Positions 15,740 to 24,831 of a DNA stretch of 64,000 bases are shown here, one piece after another. The notes under the pieces were generated by a model. It made no database searches. It was not told where the DNA came from and saw only the letters and a program-made list of their open reading frames with translations. Position 1 is the first letter of the stretch. Each line of letters begins with the position of its first letter. Position numbers and translations under genes: made by a program. Source of the DNA: Microbacterium sp. MPKO10 (GTDB lineage: Bacteria > Actinomycetota > Actinomycetes > Actinomycetales > Microbacteriaceae); contig NZ_JAPCHX010000009.1 in NCBI RefSeq assembly GCF_026107415.2, forward strand, positions 1-64,000, given 5' to 3'.

Positions 15740-17224
15740 TCAGCGGGCGTCGTCCGCGTCGTCGAGAAGACCCTCTGCCTTCGCCCGCGCGATCGTGCCC
15801 GTGTGGTCTTGCATCCAGAAGTGAGCGCGCTTGATGCCGAGTGCTTCGGGATTGAAGGCGAGCTCCTTGCCCGCGCGGCGCTGCCTGTCGTAGTCGCGCG
15901 TGACCTTCCACACGACGGGGCTGAGCAGCAGAATGCAGATCATGTTCACCCAGCCGATCGAGCCGTAGCCGATGTCTCCGATCGCCCAGATGAGCGTGGG
16001 CGACTCGACGCTTCCGTAGAACGTGATCGCGATCATGCCGATCTTGAGCACCCAGTCGGCGACGTTTGCGGCCCGCCCGTGGAACAGGTAGACGAGGTTG
16101 GTCTTCGCGATGTAGTAGAACGCGATAAGCGTCGTGAACGCGAAGAAGAACAGTGCGACGGCGACGAAGCCCGGCCCGATGCCCGGAGCAATCGTGTCGA
16201 TCGCCGCCTGCGTGTAGCCGGGGCCCGCTTCGATGCCGTTCGCGCCGCTGAAGATCAGGGCGCCGTTCTCGTCTGCGACATCGTAGAGGCCGGAGATGAG
16301 GATCATGACTCCGGTCGCATTGCAGACCACGACCGTGTCGATGAAGATCGAGAACGCCTGCACGAGGCCTTGCTTGGCGGGGTGGCGCACGGCGGCGGAT
16401 GCCGCACCGAATGTTCCCTCGCCGACACCGGCCACGTTCGAGAACACTGCGCGGCGCACACCCCACGCGACGGCAGCGCCGAGAATTCCGCCGAACACCT
16501 GGTTCACGCCGAACGCGCTCGAGAAGACAAGCTGAAGTGTCGGCCAGATCTGCTCGGCGTTCATCGCGAGCATCACGATCGTGGCGATGATGTAGCCCGC
16601 AGCCATGAAGGGCACGAACACCTGAGCGACAGCGACGATGCGCTTCGTTCCGCCGATGATGACCACGGCGAGAAGCACCGTGACGACGAGCGCGACAGCC
16701 CAGAGCGGGATGCTGAATGCTTCGTTCATGCTCTGCGCGATGTTGTTTGACTGCACGCCGGGGAAGACGAAGCCGTAGCCCACGAGGATCATCGCGGCGA
16801 GAATGACCGCGAGCCACTTTGCCTTGAGCCCCTTCTCGACGTAGTAGGGAACGCCACCGCGGTGCTCGCCGTCGATCTTCGTCTTGAACACCTGGGCCAG
16901 CGTCGACTCGGCGTAAGCGCTCGCCGAGCCGAGCAGCGCGCACAGCACCATCCAGAACATCGCTCCGGGGCCGCCGGCGTAGATGGCCGTGGCGACTCCG
17001 GCGATGTTGCCGACGCCGACGCGGCTCGCGAGTGTGAGAAGCACGGCCTGCAGGGGCGAGTTGCCCTCTGGAGTGTCTTTCTTCGCGCCGAGCTCGCGGA
17101 TCATATCGGGGATGCGCCGAAACTGAATGCCCCGCGTCAGAACCGTGAAGAAGAGGCCGAGGCCGAGAGCCAGGTAGGCCATTGGGTTCCAGATGAGGTC
17201 ATTGATTTCTGAGAGGACGTCCAT
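15740..17224 (-). CDS. Alanine/glycine:cation symporter family (AGCS) protein
   Basis: 494 residues from ATG 17224 (AAGGAAG upstream). A sodium-coupled amino-acid symporter with about ten to eleven membrane helices. AGCS signatures include TLASRVGVGNIAGVATAIYAGGPGA near the N-terminus, GGVPYYVEKGL, and the family motif region FSNVAGVGEGTFGAASAAVRHPAKQG. Known members carry alanine, glycine and sometimes proline. First gene of the minus-strand unit AGCS-MHS-(racemase remnant). A 19-bp palindrome lies 71 bp upstream and matches three other promoters in the hydroxyproline region, so co-regulation is likely. Confidence 0.9.
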   Translation of the reverse strand: MDVLSEINDLIWNPMAYLALGLGLFFTVLTRGIQFRRIPDMIRELGAKKDTPEGNSPLQAVLLTLASRVGVGNIAGVATAIYAGGPGAMFWMVLCALLGSASAYAESTLAQVFKTKIDGEHRGGVPYYVEKGLKAKWLAVILAAMILVGYGFVFPGVQSNNIAQSMNEAFSIPLWAVALVVTVLLAVVIIGGTKRIVAVAQVFVPFMAAGYIIATIVMLAMNAEQIWPTLQLVFSSAFGVNQVFGGILGAAVAWGVRRAVFSNVAGVGEGTFGAASAAVRHPAKQGLVQAFSIFIDTVVVCNATGVMILISGLYDVADENGALIFSGANGIEAGPGYTQAAIDTIAPGIGPGFVAVALFFFAFTTLIAFYYIAKTNLVYLFHGRAANVADWVLKIGMIAITFYGSVESPTLIWAIGDIGYGSIGWVNMICILLLSPVVWKVTRDYDRQRRAGKELAFNPEALGIKRAHFWMQDHTGTIARAKAEGLLDDADDAR

Positions 17225-17294
17225 GTCTTCCTTACTGCCGGCGTGCGAACGCCGCATTCGTCAGTGAACGGGGCAATGTGGGTTTTTAAAACAT

Positions 17295-17313
17295 GTGACA
17301 TATTACATATCAC
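17295..17313. promoter_or_regulatory. 19-bp palindromic operator, site A (AGCS promoter)
   Basis: GTGACATATTACATATCAC. It reads as GTGAYATRTWAYATRTCAC on either strand, a full degenerate palindrome. It lies 71 bp upstream of the AGCS start. Near copies lie at 19753, 20088 and 31358. Proposed ligand: the GntR/FCD regulator encoded at 30354. Confidence 0.7.
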
Positions 17314-17353
17314 TGAGGTGCAGGGAAAGAACAGATCGAGAATTCACCGCTGT

Positions 17354-17395
17354 CGCGAACGGCGCGGGTAACGCGAGGCACCCGCGCCGTTCGCG
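17354..17395 (-). terminator. Hairpin terminator after the metalloprotease gene
   Basis: A perfect 16-bp inverted repeat (17354-17369 and 17380-17395, arm CGCGAACGGCGCGGGT) with a 10-nt loop lies directly after the minus-strand stop at 17400. It separates the surface metalloprotease from the AGCS promoter. Confidence 0.82.
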
Positions 17396-17399
17396 TTAT

Positions 17400-19694
17400 C
17401 TACAGTCGCGAGCGGCGGCGCTCACTCAGCCGATGTGCACCGAGTAGCCCGGCTCCCAGCAGCACGATCACGAGCGCTGCTGCGAGCACGCCCGCACTAT
17501 CAGCGCCGGTGCGGGGCAGCGCGGCATCCGATGCCTGATCGGTCGACGTCCCGCCCGATCCTTCGTCGCTCCCCGGAGCCGGCGGGTCCTCGGAGTCTTC
17601 GGGCTCCTCGCCCGGAGGCGTCACCGCGTCAGACTCCCATACCGCCTCGAGCTGCAGGCTTGTCGTGCCGACTGGAATGGTCCAATCGGCGGGCAGGATG
17701 CTGTCGTCGCCGGCGAGGCTCCAGCCGGCGAACGCGAAGGCGTCGCGCGACCAGTCAGCCCCGAACACGTCGGCGATCTCCGGCAGTGTGAAGCCCTGCT
17801 GGGCGACGTCGATCGTGACGGCATCCTGATCGGTGTCGGCTGCCTTAAGGGTTGTGGATGCTGTCGCTGCGGCGTCGCCCTCAGCGCCCGCGGCTGTCGA
17901 TGTGAGCGTCACAGTGACCGGCGCGATGTACGCTGCTGTGCCCTGCGCCTCGGTGCGTGTCGTGTCTTCCAGCATCCAGCGCGTGCCGTCTGCCGCGGCA
18001 GAGAGCGTCAGCGACACTCCCGTTGCTGCCCGGTCGTCGAGTGCCAGTGCGCGCCCGTTCGCCGCGTTGATGAGCTGCCCGTCATACGGGGCATCCGGCG
18101 TCGACGTGTCGGGTGAGAAGCGCCACTTCTGAGCGTCGTCGTTCTCGTCCGCTTCGACACCCGCGTAACGCACCTCGGTGTCTGAGATCGCCGAGAGCAC
18201 ACCGCTGCCGTCAGACGCGCTGATCGTGTAGGACCCGTCGTCGTAATCGATCGACCAGACGCCGTCGCCCCAGGTGAACCAGACGCACACGTCGCGATCC
18301 GGGTGCTCGTCGTCGCCCGCGAACCTGTCGATCTGGAAGTCTCCGCTGACGGTCTGCGTTGAGATGCGGAACTGATCCGAGCCGAACGAGACATCGGTCG
18401 CGGCGACCCGCGGCGTCTGCTCGGGCAGCTCGGTGTAGTCGCCGTGGTACTCATCGGGTGCCGGTTCGTCCCAGGGCGCAGGGAGCGTCATGTCGGATGG
18501 GTAGATCTTCTCGAAGAACGCGTACGACGTCGGGTCGTACTCCTTGAGCTCGGCGCGGGTGTTGATCGGGCTGCGGACGCCATCACTCCAGTCGGGCTTT
18601 TCGGCCATCACGTCGAACCAGATCGCCGACAGCGTGGCGAAGAACTCGTCGCTGTTCGAGATGGCGTACGTGTTCGGCCAAAGGCCGGTGAGATACGCGT
18701 GCTCGTAGGCGGCATAGAACTCGTCAGACAGCGTCGTGTCTTCCATCGTCTCGATGCCGACGAGGCGCACTGCGTGGCCGAACTCGTGAATCAAGATGTT
18801 CTCGTTCGGGTAGCTGGTGTTAAGAAACGGATCGGCATTGTCACGCGTGCGCAGCACATTGCGCTCTGAGATCGACGACACGCAGTTGTTGTACGTGCTG
18901 CCGCCGTACCCCTCGACGTCATACATCTCGGGATCGTAGCCACCGCGATGCTCGGGGATGAGATACGCGTTCTCGCGCGACGCGTAGACGGCGAGCGAGC
19001 ACCCGAAATCGGCCATTTGCGACGCGATGCCGGTGTCGGTCTTCGCCAGCTCGACGTCAACCTGCTCGGCGGCGAGCGTCAGGGTGTCCGCGTCGACGCG
19101 GGGGTTGGCCTTGACCACGATGCCCGTGTCTGTCGTCACCGACTGCGTGTAGTAATCGAGTTTCGGGATGCCGGTGTACACGGCGGTCTTCGCCTGCCTG
19201 CCCGCGTCGTCGACGATGGTGGTGCCGGTCACCGAGAGCGTGAGCGGCTCGCTCATGTCGATGGTTCCCGTGTAGGCGATGCTCGCAAGGTGCAGGTCAT
19301 CGGGTAGGCGCTCCATGCTGTTCGCCTCAGTCGCGGCCATCTGCTTGTTCTTCTGGTCGAAGAACACCGTGTCGGTGCGACCTGACTCAGGCTTCGGCGT
19401 CAGGTCGATTGTGCGGTCGCCGTTCGTGAGCACGAGGTTGTCCGCGCTCACTGCCGCGTTCTCATCGACGTAGCGGTCCCAGTAGATCTCAAGGAACTTC
19501 TGCTCGTTGATCACCCGGATCTCGGTGATCTGCGGGCCGTCGAATGCGGGATCGGTGGCGACGGTGCCGTCGGCGGCCACCGTGATGGTGTCGCCGTCGG
19601 CGGCTGCCGCCGGGGTCGTGCCGAGAAGCAGCGCGGGCATCAACAACGCAGCTGCTGCCAGCGCACCTCCCGCCCTCGCTCGTAGGTGTGGCAT
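17400..19694 (-). CDS. Secreted LPRTG-anchored zinc metalloprotease with lectin-like and InlB-type repeats
   Basis: 764 residues from ATG 19694 (GAGGAGAA upstream), with a signal peptide ending near AAAADG. The zinc site is HEFGHAVR at about residue 302, followed some 45 residues later by NSDEFFATLSAIWF, a likely third ligand (gluzincin-like arrangement). Two cysteines (DFGCSLAVY, NNCVSS) flank the active-site region. Downstream lie a ricin-type/beta-trefoil-like segment (GQLINAANGRALALDD), an InlB/Listeria repeat (ADVFGADWSRDAFAFAGWSL), a Pro/Glu/Gly spacer, LPRTG, a membrane helix and an Arg tail. It would act on the cell surface on external protein. Its operator matches the hydroxyproline genes, so plant glycoprotein is a reasonable substrate. 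Peptidase family not assigned. Confidence 0.78.
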   Translation of the reverse strand: MPHLRARAGGALAAAALLMPALLLGTTPAAAADGDTITVAADGTVATDPAFDGPQITEIRVINEQKFLEIYWDRYVDENAAVSADNLVLTNGDRTIDLTPKPESGRTDTVFFDQKNKQMAATEANSMERLPDDLHLASIAYTGTIDMSEPLTLSVTGTTIVDDAGRQAKTAVYTGIPKLDYYTQSVTTDTGIVVKANPRVDADTLTLAAEQVDVELAKTDTGIASQMADFGCSLAVYASRENAYLIPEHRGGYDPEMYDVEGYGGSTYNNCVSSISERNVLRTRDNADPFLNTSYPNENILIHEFGHAVRLVGIETMEDTTLSDEFYAAYEHAYLTGLWPNTYAISNSDEFFATLSAIWFDVMAEKPDWSDGVRSPINTRAELKEYDPTSYAFFEKIYPSDMTLPAPWDEPAPDEYHGDYTELPEQTPRVAATDVSFGSDQFRISTQTVSGDFQIDRFAGDDEHPDRDVCVWFTWGDGVWSIDYDDGSYTISASDGSGVLSAISDTEVRYAGVEADENDDAQKWRFSPDTSTPDAPYDGQLINAANGRALALDDRAATGVSLTLSAAADGTRWMLEDTTRTEAQGTAAYIAPVTVTLTSTAAGAEGDAAATASTTLKAADTDQDAVTIDVAQQGFTLPEIADVFGADWSRDAFAFAGWSLAGDDSILPADWTIPVGTTSLQLEAVWESDAVTPPGEEPEDSEDPPAPGSDEGSGGTSTDQASDAALPRTGADSAGVLAAALVIVLLGAGLLGAHRLSERRRSRL

Positions 19695-19752
19695 GTGGGT
19701 TCTCCTCTGAACTCCTGTGCGGATAACGTGCGCGAGACAGCCCGCCACCGCC

Positions 19753-19771
19753 GTGACATGTGACACATCAC
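19753..19771. promoter_or_regulatory. 19-bp palindromic operator, site D (metalloprotease promoter)
   Basis: GTGACATGTGACACATCAC, fitting GTGAYATRTNAYAYRTCAC, 59 bp upstream of the metalloprotease start. It keeps both GTGA/TCAC ends found at site A. Confidence 0.65.
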
Positions 19772-20087
19772 TGGTACGCGCAGGAATGTTGGGGGCCCGA
19801 TGGTGGTCTGTGACCCGTCGGGCGTATGACTCGACGTGTGTCGAGCCGGCAGTGATCACACGCCTGCGGTCGCGCGCCTCTGCATCGGTGGTCGAGTGAA
19901 CTCTGGCCGAGATGAGACGTGTGCCGGGTAGCCCCGGGTGCTCGCCGTCGGTTGACCGAGACTCTACACAGAGAATGTGCTCTTGTGTAGCCTTCCGCGC
20001 AGTTTTGTTGTGGATCCGCACGGAATGACGGGAAAGCGTGTGTGAACGGTCACATTCTGGTCACGACGCATTGACAGGACCGCCGTT

Positions 20088-20106
20088 GTGCCGTGTAACA
20101 TATCAC
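20088..20106. promoter_or_regulatory. 19-bp palindromic operator, site C (GH127 promoter)
   Basis: GTGCCGTGTAACATATCAC, 17 of 19 positions fitting the consensus, with a perfect right half. It ends 31 bp before the GH127 start, a typical repressor position near the transcription start. Confidence 0.6.
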
Positions 20107-20136
20107 CCACTACAGACCACAACGCAGTGAGGTACC

Positions 20137-22113
20137 GTGCCGAATCAGACAACAGCCGCTTCAGCGGCGAACGGCGTCAGCGCTCGGCCCGCTGTCGCGT
20201 CGACAGCATCCCGATTTCGTTCACTTGGAGCTGCCGAGGTGGGGCTCACCGATGGCCTGCTCGGGCAGTGGCAGCGTCGCAACCGCGACCAGACGCTCGT
20301 TCACAGCATCGAGCAGCTGCGTCTCGCCGGAAACCTCGACAACTTCCGTGCCGTCATCGGCGACAGCGACGAACCGTATCGGGGACGCTATCCCTTTCTC
20401 GACACCGACGTCTACAAGACTCTTGAGGGCATCGCCTACGAGCTCGCACGCGCCGACGCGGGCACGGTGCAGCTCGACAGTTCGGTGCGGGAGTTCTACG
20501 AAGAAGCGATCGACCTCATTCAGCGGGCGCAGCGCCCCGATGGCTACCTCAACACGTACTACCAGGCCGAATCGATCGGCAAAGAGCCCTGGAGCAACCT
20601 CTCGTGGGGCCACGAACTCTACTCGCTCGGCCACCTGATCCAGGCGGCCGTTGCGGCGCACCGCCAGCTCGACGATGCGCGGCTGCTCGATGTCGCCGTG
20701 CGCTTCAGCGACCTCGTCTGGCAGAAGTTCGGCCCAGACACCACCGCACCGCTCGCCTTCGGCGGACACCCCGAGGTGGAGATGGCGCTCGTCGAGCTCT
20801 ACCGTGAGACCGGCACGCAACACTACCTCGAGCTCGCCGACCTCATGGTGCGCCGACGCGGCACTCAGCGCGTCGACTCGGCGATCTTCACGCCCGAGTA
20901 TTTTCAGAACCTCGTCCCCTTTGTCAACCTCGACTCGGTCACCGGTCACGCGGTGCGCATGATGTACCTCGCGTCGGGAGCGACAGACGTGGCGACCGAG
21001 ACCGGAGCCGCCGACCTCACCGCGGCCGTCCTGCGCCTGTGGGACGACATGGTCGCCAGCAAGCTCTACATCACGGGAGGGCTCGGCAGCCGGCACTCGG
21101 ACGAAGCCATCGGCGACCGCTTCGAACTGCCCAGCGAACGTGCCTATAACGAGACCTGCGCCGCGATCGCCCTCATGCAGTGGGCATGGCGGATGCTGCT
21201 GACAAGCGGTGACGCACGCTTCGCCGACATCTTCGAGATCGTGCAGTACAACGCGTTCGCCGTCGGACTCTCAGACGACGGGTGCGCGTTCTTCTACGAC
21301 AACCCGCTGCAGCGGCGCCCCGACCACCTGCAGCGCTCCGGCGCCGAAGCTGACGGCCCTCTTCTGCGCCGCGCGTGGTTCGGCTGCCCGTGCTGCCCGC
21401 CCAACATCGTGCGCTGGATGGCCGAGCTGCAGGATCACGTGGCGTTCACCGACGATGAGACGCTCTACCTGGCCAATCTGACCGCCGCCGAGATCCGCCG
21501 CGATGGCCTGGAGCTCACGATCGCCTCAGGATTCCCCTGGGACGGCGACGTACAGATCGACGTGACGGCCGCTCCCGAAGCGGGTCGCGCACTTGCGGTG
21601 CGCATCCCCGCGTGGGCACACGGTGCCACCGTCGCGTTCGACGGCGAAACAAGCTCGGCGCAGGCCGGCAACTGGGTGCGTCTTGCCGGCGTGACGGCGG
21701 GCAGCAGCATCCGCGTCAGCCTGCCGATGCGTGTTCGCGCCCACGGGGCAGACCCCCGAGTGGATGCTGTGCGCGGCAGCCTTGCTGTTGCTCGCGGCCC
21801 TCTCATCTACTGCGCCGAGCAGCAGGACAACCCGGTGGACCTCGACACGATCGTGGTCAGCCCCGCCGACGTGCGCGCGCTTTCGGCCGAGCAGCGTGAC
21901 GTCGTCGGCTCCGGCCCGAGCGTCGTGCTGCACGGCGACGCCCCGACGGCACCGATCGACGAACCGGAGCTCTACCCCGAGCTGACCGGTGAGTCAGCCC
22001 AACCCGGCTCGGTCGCTCCCGATGCGGCCCGAACCCCCCTCACACTCGTTCCCTATTTTCAGTGGGGGAACCGTGAGGCCCAGGCCATGCGTGTTTGGCT
22101 GCGCACGGTCTAA
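20137..22113 (+). CDS. GH127 beta-L-arabinofuranosidase
   Basis: 658 residues, close to the usual GH127 length, with no signal peptide, so probably cytoplasmic. Family motifs are DTDVYKTLEGIAYEL, GHELYSLGHLIQAAVA, GGLGSRHSDEAIGDRFELPS, and the zinc/catalytic cysteines: C341 in YNETCA and C419-C420 in WFGCPCCPPN. In Bifidobacterium HypBA1 the equivalent Glu and Cys residues hold zinc, and one Cys is the nucleophile that removes beta-L-arabinofuranose from hydroxyproline-linked arabino-oligosaccharides. All are kept here. Placed just before a peptide importer and upstream of hydroxyproline catabolism, it should strip arabinose from imported arabinosylated peptides. GTG 20137 follows GAGGT. Confidence 0.9.
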   Translation: MPNQTTAASAANGVSARPAVASTASRFRSLGAAEVGLTDGLLGQWQRRNRDQTLVHSIEQLRLAGNLDNFRAVIGDSDEPYRGRYPFLDTDVYKTLEGIAYELARADAGTVQLDSSVREFYEEAIDLIQRAQRPDGYLNTYYQAESIGKEPWSNLSWGHELYSLGHLIQAAVAAHRQLDDARLLDVAVRFSDLVWQKFGPDTTAPLAFGGHPEVEMALVELYRETGTQHYLELADLMVRRRGTQRVDSAIFTPEYFQNLVPFVNLDSVTGHAVRMMYLASGATDVATETGAADLTAAVLRLWDDMVASKLYITGGLGSRHSDEAIGDRFELPSERAYNETCAAIALMQWAWRMLLTSGDARFADIFEIVQYNAFAVGLSDDGCAFFYDNPLQRRPDHLQRSGAEADGPLLRRAWFGCPCCPPNIVRWMAELQDHVAFTDDETLYLANLTAAEIRRDGLELTIASGFPWDGDVQIDVTAAPEAGRALAVRIPAWAHGATVAFDGETSSAQAGNWVRLAGVTAGSSIRVSLPMRVRAHGADPRVDAVRGSLAVARGPLIYCAEQQDNPVDLDTIVVSPADVRALSAEQRDVVGSGPSVVLHGDAPTAPIDEPELYPELTGESAQPGSVAPDAARTPLTLVPYFQWGNREAQAMRVWLRTV

Positions 22114-22166
22114 CCCCCTGAAACACCACAGTGCGGGCAGAGACGCTTGCACCCCAAGGAGAGTGA

Positions 22167-23861
22167 ATGATGAAGAAACGCAATGTCGTGCTGGGTCTCG
22201 GCCTGGCAGCAGCGCTGGCCCTCACGGGCTGTAGTTCCGGAGGCGGCTCGGCCGATGGCGGAGGCAGCTCAGGTGAAGCAGTGAAGGGCGGAACCCTTCA
22301 CGTTCTCGCCACGACCGACTTCTCGCACCTCGACCCGGCTCAGGGCTGGGACGGCGGAGTCAACAACTTCTACCGTCTGATCTACCGGCAGCTCACCACA
22401 TTCGCCGGCGGCGACACGGACGACCCCACCGAAATCGTCCCCGACCTCGCCACCGATCTCGGAACGCCCAACGAAGACAACACTGAATGGACCTTCACGC
22501 TGAAGGACGACATCTTCTTCCAGGACGGCACCGAGATCACGAGTGAAGACGTGCGCTTCGGCGTCGAGCGGTCGCTCGACCCAGACATCGCCGTGGGATC
22601 GCCGTACGCGAAGATCCTCCTTGAGGGTGCCGACGACTACGAGGGCGTCTATAAAGACGGACACCTCGACTCGATCGAGACGCCAGACGACAAGACGATC
22701 GTCTTCCACTTGAACCAGCCGTACGCCGACTTCGGCAGCGCTGTCGCTCAGCCCGTCTACACGCCGTTCCCCGTCGACGGTGACGTCACGACGACGAGCA
22801 TCGACAAGCAGCCGATCTCATCGGGACCCTACGTGGTGAGTGAGTACAAGCCGGGCAGCACGATCGTGCTCGAGCGCAACGAGTACTGGGAGCCAGACAG
22901 TGACGAGGTGCGCAAGGCGTATCCCGACTCGTTCGTCTGGACCCTCGGGCTCGACAACTCGACGATCGACGAGCGCATGATCGCCGACCAGGGCGACGAC
23001 AAGAACGCCATTTCGGGCATCATCCTGGCGTCGTCGCTCTCGCGCATTCAGGAGCCGTCGATTCAGGAGCGCACCCTTGAAGGACTGAAGGGCTGCACGA
23101 CGTACCTCGCACTCAACACGACGAAGGAGCCGCTGAACGACCTCAAGGTTCGCCAGGCGATCTCGTACGCGATCGACAAGAAGTCGGTTCAGACAGCCAC
23201 AGGCGGACCGGCGCTCACGGACATCGCCAACACCATGCTCCCGCCGACCGTCAAGGGCCACCAGGACTTCGATCTCTACCCGAGCGAGAACAGCGAGGGC
23301 GATCCGGAAAAGGCCAAGGAGCTCCTCAAGGAAGCGGGATACGAGGATGGCTTCGAGCTCAGCCTTGACATGCGTGCCGTACCCGTCACCCAGGCTCAGG
23401 CCGAGTCCATTCAGGAGTCGCTCGCCAAGGCCAACATCGACGTCAAGCTGAACGTTGTCGACACAGCCAAGTACTGGCAGATCATCGGCACCCCGAGCCA
23501 GCAGACGGATGCTGCCATCGCGGGCTGGTGCCCCGACTGGCCGACCGGCGCCACCTTCCTGCCCCCGCTGTTCGAGGGAAGCCAGATCTTCGATCAGGGC
23601 AACTCGAACATCGCGCAGTTCGACAACGAAGAAGTCAACGAGCGCATGGCGGAGATCCGCAAGATGACCGACGTCGACGAGGCAAACAAGGCCTGGGGTG
23701 AGCTCGACAAGCAGATCCTCGAGTCGGCTCCGGCCGTGCCGCTGACGTGGGAGAAGGCCGTGACCGTGACGGGAAGCAACATTGCCAACGCACACCTTCA
23801 CGAAGGTTACTCCGGTGGCATTGACTACACCGTTGTCGGCCTGAAGAGCGTGGACGAGTAG
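22167..23861 (+). CDS. ABC transporter substrate-binding lipoprotein (peptide, SBP family 5)
   Basis: 564 residues. Lipoprotein signal MMKKRNVVLGLGLAAALALTGC with the lipidated cysteine at C22, then a Ser/Gly linker and a DppA/OppA-type cluster C binding domain (KGGTLHVL, FTLKDDIFFQDGTEITSEDV, AISYAIDKKSV). AAGGAGAG precedes the ATG. It is the surface receptor of the importer encoded by the next four genes. Context points to hydroxyproline-rich, perhaps glycosylated, short peptides as ligand. It starts 53 bp after the GH127 gene with no terminator between, so probably the same transcript. Confidence 0.92.
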   Translation: MMKKRNVVLGLGLAAALALTGCSSGGGSADGGGSSGEAVKGGTLHVLATTDFSHLDPAQGWDGGVNNFYRLIYRQLTTFAGGDTDDPTEIVPDLATDLGTPNEDNTEWTFTLKDDIFFQDGTEITSEDVRFGVERSLDPDIAVGSPYAKILLEGADDYEGVYKDGHLDSIETPDDKTIVFHLNQPYADFGSAVAQPVYTPFPVDGDVTTTSIDKQPISSGPYVVSEYKPGSTIVLERNEYWEPDSDEVRKAYPDSFVWTLGLDNSTIDERMIADQGDDKNAISGIILASSLSRIQEPSIQERTLEGLKGCTTYLALNTTKEPLNDLKVRQAISYAIDKKSVQTATGGPALTDIANTMLPPTVKGHQDFDLYPSENSEGDPEKAKELLKEAGYEDGFELSLDMRAVPVTQAQAESIQESLAKANIDVKLNVVDTAKYWQIIGTPSQQTDAAIAGWCPDWPTGATFLPPLFEGSQIFDQGNSNIAQFDNEEVNERMAEIRKMTDVDEANKAWGELDKQILESAPAVPLTWEKAVTVTGSNIANAHLHEGYSGGIDYTVVGLKSVDE

Positions 23862-23865
23862 TCGG

Positions 23866-24831
23866 ATGTCCGCACCTGCGAGTGAACTCGCGGGCGGCAC
23901 ACGGAAAGGGGCGCTGTCGACGTTGGACAGCGGCAGCGCCCCCAACCCCGTCAAACGTGTTGTCGCCGCGCTGAGAAGTACGCCATCCGTCGTCGTGAGC
24001 TTCGGATGGATCATCTTCATCGTCGTGCTGGCTCTCGCTGCTCCGCTGCTAGAGCAGATCACCGGCATCAGCCCGTACGCCTACCACGAGAACGCGATCG
24101 ACCCCGCGCTCGGCGGGCTTCCCCTCGGCCAGTGGGGCGGCGTCAGCGCTGAGCACTGGTTCGGCGTTGAGCCTGGAAGCGGCCGCGACATCTTCATGCG
24201 CATCGCCTACGGTGCGCAGGTGTCGCTCACGATCGCCGTCGCGGCGACAATCGTCACGACCACACTCGGCGTGGTCTTCGGCATGCTCGCCGGCTTCTTC
24301 GGCGGCGTGCTCGATCAGCTCGTCTCCCGGCTCATGGACTTCCTCATGGCCTTCCCCGCGCTCATCTTCATGATCGCGCTGCTGTCGGCTCTGCCGGCGG
24401 GCAACCGGCCGCTCCTCCTGGTGATCGTGCTGAGCATCTTCGCCTGGCCGTACACGGCGCGCGTCGTCCGCGGCCAGACGATGTCACTGCGCAACGGCGA
24501 GTTCGTCGAGTCGGCCCGAGCCTCTGGCGCGAGCCCGGCCCGCATCGCCTTCAAAGAAATCCTGCCGAACCTGCGCGGCACCATCATCGTGCTCTCGACG
24601 CTCTCGGTTCCGCAGTACATCGGCACAGAGGCGGCGCTGTCCTTCCTCGGTGTCGGTGTCATCCCGCCGACGCCCTCCTGGGGCCAGATGATCGCGTCCT
24701 CCGTCGCCTGGTACGCCGTGGACCCGATGTACTTCGTGATCCCCGGTCTGTTCCTCTTCTTCACGGTGCTCTCGTTCACCGTGGTGGGCGACCACCTGCA
24801 ACGCCAGCTTGATGAGGGGGATGCTGCCTGA
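23866..24831 (+). CDS. ABC peptide transporter permease (DppC-type)
   Basis: 321 residues with about six membrane helices. An N-terminal OppC-like segment precedes the binding-protein-dependent permease domain. The EAA-loop region reads ESARASGASPARIAFKEILPN. GRDIFMRIAYGAQVSL is typical of DppC. It starts 4 bp after the binding-protein stop. Confidence 0.92.
   Translation: MSAPASELAGGTRKGALSTLDSGSAPNPVKRVVAALRSTPSVVVSFGWIIFIVVLALAAPLLEQITGISPYAYHENAIDPALGGLPLGQWGGVSAEHWFGVEPGSGRDIFMRIAYGAQVSLTIAVAATIVTTTLGVVFGMLAGFFGGVLDQLVSRLMDFLMAFPALIFMIALLSALPAGNRPLLLVIVLSIFAWPYTARVVRGQTMSLRNGEFVESARASGASPARIAFKEILPNLRGTIIVLSTLSVPQYIGTEAALSFLGVGVIPPTPSWGQMIASSVAWYAVDPMYFVIPGLFLFFTVLSFTVVGDHLQRQLDEGDAA

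Larger units (their letters stand above)
19695..20136. other. 442-bp divergent regulatory region
   Basis: No gene. It holds the back-to-back promoters of the metalloprotease (minus) and the GH127 arabinofuranosidase (plus), each with one copy of the 19-bp palindrome (19753-19771 and 20088-20106). Short frames inside have no family likeness. Confidence 0.7.

Noticed and set aside
15708-16943. Long in-frame upstream extension of the MHS transporter gene
   Set aside because: It is antisense-frame shadow of the AGCS symporter: Arg/His-rich with no family likeness, while ATG 15707 has a clear ribosome site and the true N-terminal motif.
17295-17313. CRP/FNR-type site
   Set aside because: The TGTGA...TCAC ends suggest it at first, but the arms are 11 bp apart rather than 6, and the conserved centre WAYAT does not fit.
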